A stretch of DNA of 64,000 nt from Nocardioides agri (GTDB lineage: Bacteria > Actinomycetota > Actinomycetes > Propionibacteriales > Nocardioidaceae), in assembly GCF_013778305.1 (NCBI RefSeq), contig NZ_JACEIC010000002.1, positions 3,001,669-3,065,668 on the forward strand. Reading direction: 5' to 3'. Within the stretch, counting starts at the first letter, position 1; every line of letters begins with the position of its first letter. The notes under the pieces were generated by a model, which saw only the letters and a list, made by a program, of their open reading frames with translations, was not told where the DNA came from and searched no databases. The translations under genes and the position numbers were made by a program. Shown here one piece after another: positions 61,703 to 64,000 of the stretch.

Positions 61703-62062
61703 ATGGCTGGGCACCTTGCGGACGAGATCGCATGGCGGCAACGGGAGCGCGGAGCGCGGACGATCGCCCGCTTCCTCGCCGTGGTCGTGGCAGCGATCGT
61801 GACCGTGGCCTGCCTCCCGCTGGTCGCGTCGACGATCGGTGCCGCGGTGAGCCGCGGACTGGTCGACGACGTCGCCCCCGTGACGTCGTTCGACGGCTGC
61901 GCCGCCCTGAACAGTCGGTTCGCGCGCGGCGTCGGCACGGTCGCGGCCGTGGACGGGATGGGGTGGGACCGCCAGCTGCCGACCGTCGACGACCGGACCT
62001 ACGAGGCCAACGCCCGCCTCGACACCGACAGGGACGGCATCGCCTGCGAGCGCGGTCAGTGA
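61703..62062 (+). CDS. Membrane-anchored excalibur calcium-binding protein
   Basis: A 119-residue protein with an N-terminal cytoplasmic tail, one helix (~22-45) and an extracytoplasmic excalibur domain (F-D-G-C-A-A-L-N ... D-T-D-R-D-G-I-A-C-E). The D-x-D-x-D-G loop should bind Ca2+, and the two Cys probably pair. GGAGGGG lies before ATG 61703. Function of these surface proteins is largely unknown; some are cell-envelope linked. The next gene starts 53 bp on. Confidence 0.85.
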   Translation: MAGHLADEIAWRQRERGARTIARFLAVVVAAIVTVACLPLVASTIGAAVSRGLVDDVAPVTSFDGCAALNSRFARGVGTVAAVDGMGWDRQLPTVDDRTYEANARLDTDRDGIACERGQ

Positions 62063-62115
62063 AGAGGTAGCGCCGCCGAAGCATGGAATACCCGCTGACG
62101 GAGCACACTGAAGAG

Positions 62116-63291
62116 ATGACCGTCATGATCGAGCCCACCCGTACCGCACCCGCCGGGCTGAGCCCGGAGGACGTGGAGCTCCTCGGCAAGGAGCTCGACG
62201 CGATCCGCCAGGAGGTGCTCGACTCGCGCGGCGCGCGCGACGCGGCGTACATCCGGCGTCTGGTGCGCGCGCAACGGCTGATCGAGCTGGGCAGCCGCGC
62301 CGTGCTGATGCGCAGCCGGAAGCCCTCGGCGTGGTTGCTCGGGACCGCCGGGCTCACGCTGGCGAAGATCCTCGACAACATGGAGATCGGGCACAACGTC
62401 CTGCACGGCCAGTGGGACTGGATGCGCGACCCCAAGATCCACTCCAGCACCTGGGAGTGGGACTACGTCACGCCGGCGGCGCAGTGGAAGCGGGCGCACA
62501 ACGACACCCACCACCGCTTCACCAACATCCTCGGCAAGGACAACGACCTCGGCTACGGGATCATGCGGGTCGACGAGGCGCAGGAGTGGAAGCCGCGCCA
62601 CCTGGCGCAGCCGGCCTGGAACTTCGTGACCGCGTGCATCTTCGAGTACGGCATCGCGATGTTCGACCTCGACCTCGGCGAGCACATCCGCGACAAGCGC
62701 AGCATGACGCCGGAGAAGAAGGCCGAGGTGAAGGTGGCCCTGCGCAAGGCGAGCCGGCAGCTCACCAAGGACTTCGTCATCTACCCGGCGATGTCCGGCC
62801 GCAACTGGCGCACGACGCTCGCCGCCAACGCGACCGCCAACCTGGTGCGCAACCTGTGGAGCCACTCGGTGATCATGTGCGGCCACTTCCCCGAGGGCGT
62901 GGCGACCTTCGAGCAGGACCAGCTCGACGAGCACGAGACCCGCGGCCAGTGGTACGTGCGCCAGATGCTCGGCTCGGCCAACATCACCGGCCCGCGCACC
63001 CTGCACCTGCTGACCGGCAACCTCTCCCACCAGATCGAGCACCACATCTTCCCCGACCTGCCGAGCAACCGCTACATCGAGATCGCGCCCCGGGTGCGGG
63101 AGGTGTTCGCGACCTTCGAGCTGCCCTACAACGCGCGCTCGATGGTCAAGCAGGTCGGCAGCGCCTGGCACAAGGTGCTGCGGCTCTCGCTGCCCAACGA
63201 CTGGCTGGCCGAGACCAACCGGCGCAACCTCGTGCCGCAGCTGCGAGCCCTCGCGAGCAGCACGCTGCGGCCTGCGGTCGCCACCGCGTAG
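62116..63291 (+). CDS. Fatty-acyl desaturase, DesA3-like
   Basis: A 391-residue membrane di-iron desaturase. Three His boxes: G-H-N-V-L-H-G (near 90), H-N-D-T-H-H (near 130) and H-Q-I-E-H-H (near 310), all complete. It resembles mycobacterial DesA3, which introduces a 9,10 double bond into stearoyl-CoA. Would adjust membrane fluidity. ATG 62116 is chosen over ATG 62083 because CACACT (62104-62109) ends six bases before it (leaderless); the electron partner gene is not visible in this window. Confidence 0.9.
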   Translation: MTVMIEPTRTAPAGLSPEDVELLGKELDAIRQEVLDSRGARDAAYIRRLVRAQRLIELGSRAVLMRSRKPSAWLLGTAGLTLAKILDNMEIGHNVLHGQWDWMRDPKIHSSTWEWDYVTPAAQWKRAHNDTHHRFTNILGKDNDLGYGIMRVDEAQEWKPRHLAQPAWNFVTACIFEYGIAMFDLDLGEHIRDKRSMTPEKKAEVKVALRKASRQLTKDFVIYPAMSGRNWRTTLAANATANLVRNLWSHSVIMCGHFPEGVATFEQDQLDEHETRGQWYVRQMLGSANITGPRTLHLLTGNLSHQIEHHIFPDLPSNRYIEIAPRVREVFATFELPYNARSMVKQVGSAWHKVLRLSLPNDWLAETNRRNLVPQLRALASSTLRPAVATA

Positions 63292-63304
63292 GTCGGCGAC
63301 CGTC

Positions 63305-64000
63305 GTGTGCCGCTGGCTGGCCTACTCCGGCACCCCGGTGCTGCTCGAGGACCTGCTCTTCAAGCCGCAGAACTCGCTGGTGATCCAGAGCAAGCACTCC
63401 CGCCTCGGCGCGACGACGGTCAACGGCGACGGCTTCGGCGTCGGGTGGTACGCCGAGGGCGCTCGGCCGGGCGTCTACCGCAGCACCGAGCCGGCCTGGA
63501 ACGACAGCAACCTCCGCGAGCTGTCCGCGATGGCGCGCTCGCGCCGGGTCTTCGCCCACATCCGGGCCTCGACGGGCACCGCGGTCCAGCAGTCCAACTG
63601 CCACCCCTTCCGTCAGGGCGACTGGCTGTGGATGCACAACGGGGCCATCGCCGATTTCTCGGTCATCAAGCGCGATCTCGCGCTCGCGGTCGACCCCGCG
63701 CTCTACGCCGACATCGCAGGGTCGACGGACTCCGAGATGCTGTTCTTCCTGGCGCTGACCCTCGGCCTGCACGACGACCCGACGGGGGCGGTCGCCCGGG
63801 CCGTCGGTCTCGTCGAGGAGGTCGCCGGCCGCCACGGCATCGCCGACCCGGTGCAGATGACCGTCGCGACCACCGACGGCGAGACCACCTGGGCCTTCCG
63901 GTACGCCACCGCCGGCAGCGCGAGGTCGCTCTTCCACAGCACGGACGTCGCGACGCTGCGGGCGCAGTACCCCGACAACCCGCAGCTGCACGACCTGTCC
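63305..64000 (+). CDS. Class II glutamine amidotransferase, 3' end outside window
   Basis: The visible 232 residues start GTG-TGC, placing Cys at position 2; after Met removal it becomes the N-terminal nucleophile of the Ntn-type glutaminase domain. N-G-D-G-F-G-V-G-W-Y, F-A-H-I-R-A-S-T-G and N-C-H-P-F ... W-M-H-N-G-A-I are the expected active-site blocks. EgtC-like proteins share this domain, so ergothioneine-type chemistry is possible but not shown by neighbours. Cut by the window edge 14 bp downstream of the desaturase in start, no stop seen. Confidence 0.86.
   Translation, partial: MCRWLAYSGTPVLLEDLLFKPQNSLVIQSKHSRLGATTVNGDGFGVGWYAEGARPGVYRSTEPAWNDSNLRELSAMARSRRVFAHIRASTGTAVQQSNCHPFRQGDWLWMHNGAIADFSVIKRDLALAVDPALYADIAGSTDSEMLFFLALTLGLHDDPTGAVARAVGLVEEVAGRHGIADPVQMTVATTDGETTWAFRYATAGSARSLFHSTDVATLRAQYPDNPQLHDLS

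Noticed and set aside
1-64000. tRNA, rRNA or riboswitch genes, including a cobalamin riboswitch before nrdJ
   Set aside because: No tRNA-like cloverleaf or conserved riboswitch core recognised by eye; a covariance-model scan would be needed to exclude them.

Overview
The window is a piece of a high-GC actinobacterial chromosome, most like Nocardioides or a close relative in the Nocardioidaceae (inferred from gene content and order, not from a database search). Pointers are very high third-position GC, gluABCD-type glutamate uptake genes, the miaB - miaA - dapF - hflX - lexA - nrdR - nrdJ backbone, a DesA3-like desaturase, TIGR03086 and MSMEG_1061-type proteins, and many GTG starts. At least 14 genes have a -10 hexamer (xANNNT) ending 6-7 bases before the start codon, so leaderless mRNAs appear common.

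Layout. 1-3110 (minus): glutamate-type ABC importer, running out of the left edge. 3224-13205 (mostly plus): tRNA i6A/ms2i6A modification (miaB, miaA), an S51 peptidase, an AraC-DinB fusion with a DHFR-like reductase, gamma-glutamyltransferase, a PPOX flavoprotein, dapF and an SDR. Between miaB and miaA lies a minus-strand operon of a NUDIX hydrolase and four tiny, very acidic proteins. 13198-16663: a TIGR03086 protein, an AraC regulator, a small P-loop kinase and hflX. 16689-17091 holds three 90-bp near-perfect palindromes; each of the last two is preceded by a duplicated copy of the hflX 3' end.

17193-28644: an SGNH hydrolase, then a sugar locus: two ROK regulators, an RbsABC-type importer (ATPase, permease, lipoprotein), a Gfo/Idh/MocA oxidoreductase, xylose isomerase, a TIM-barrel isomerase/epimerase and a Tat-exported paralogue of it. 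No xylulokinase is present. 28707-33124: a DinG-type helicase, a secreted HExxH protein and a PAP2 membrane phosphatase.

33211-39795: DNA-damage and dNTP control. lexA and a LysM membrane protein (position of the mycobacterial Rv2719c/ChiZ SOS division regulator) diverge from a region with three or four LexA-type boxes. Next come a small membrane protein and a SigB/SigF-type sigma factor on minus, then nrdR-nrdJ on plus behind a putative NrdR box and a DnaA box.

39796-46804 looks like inserted or recently rearranged DNA: a 1112-residue TPR membrane protein with an M50-like C-terminal motif but no HExxH, a secreted PQQ-type glucose/sorbosone dehydrogenase with a PKD domain, and a 48-bp direct repeat (36/48 identical) around the TPR gene. 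It ends next to what looks like the severed C-terminus of an ABC-2 permease. 47091-55088 is a signalling/export module: two response regulators, an intact NarL-type histidine kinase, a second kinase that has lost its phospho-His and ATP-site motifs, and a MacB/FtsX-type ABC pair. 55251-64000: two SGNH hydrolases, a tiny secreted protein, a PknB-type kinase, a small membrane protein, a cysteine desulfurase-like PLP enzyme, an excalibur protein, a fatty-acyl desaturase and the start of a class II glutamine amidotransferase. I saw no rRNA, tRNA, CRISPR array, complete insertion sequence or prophage.
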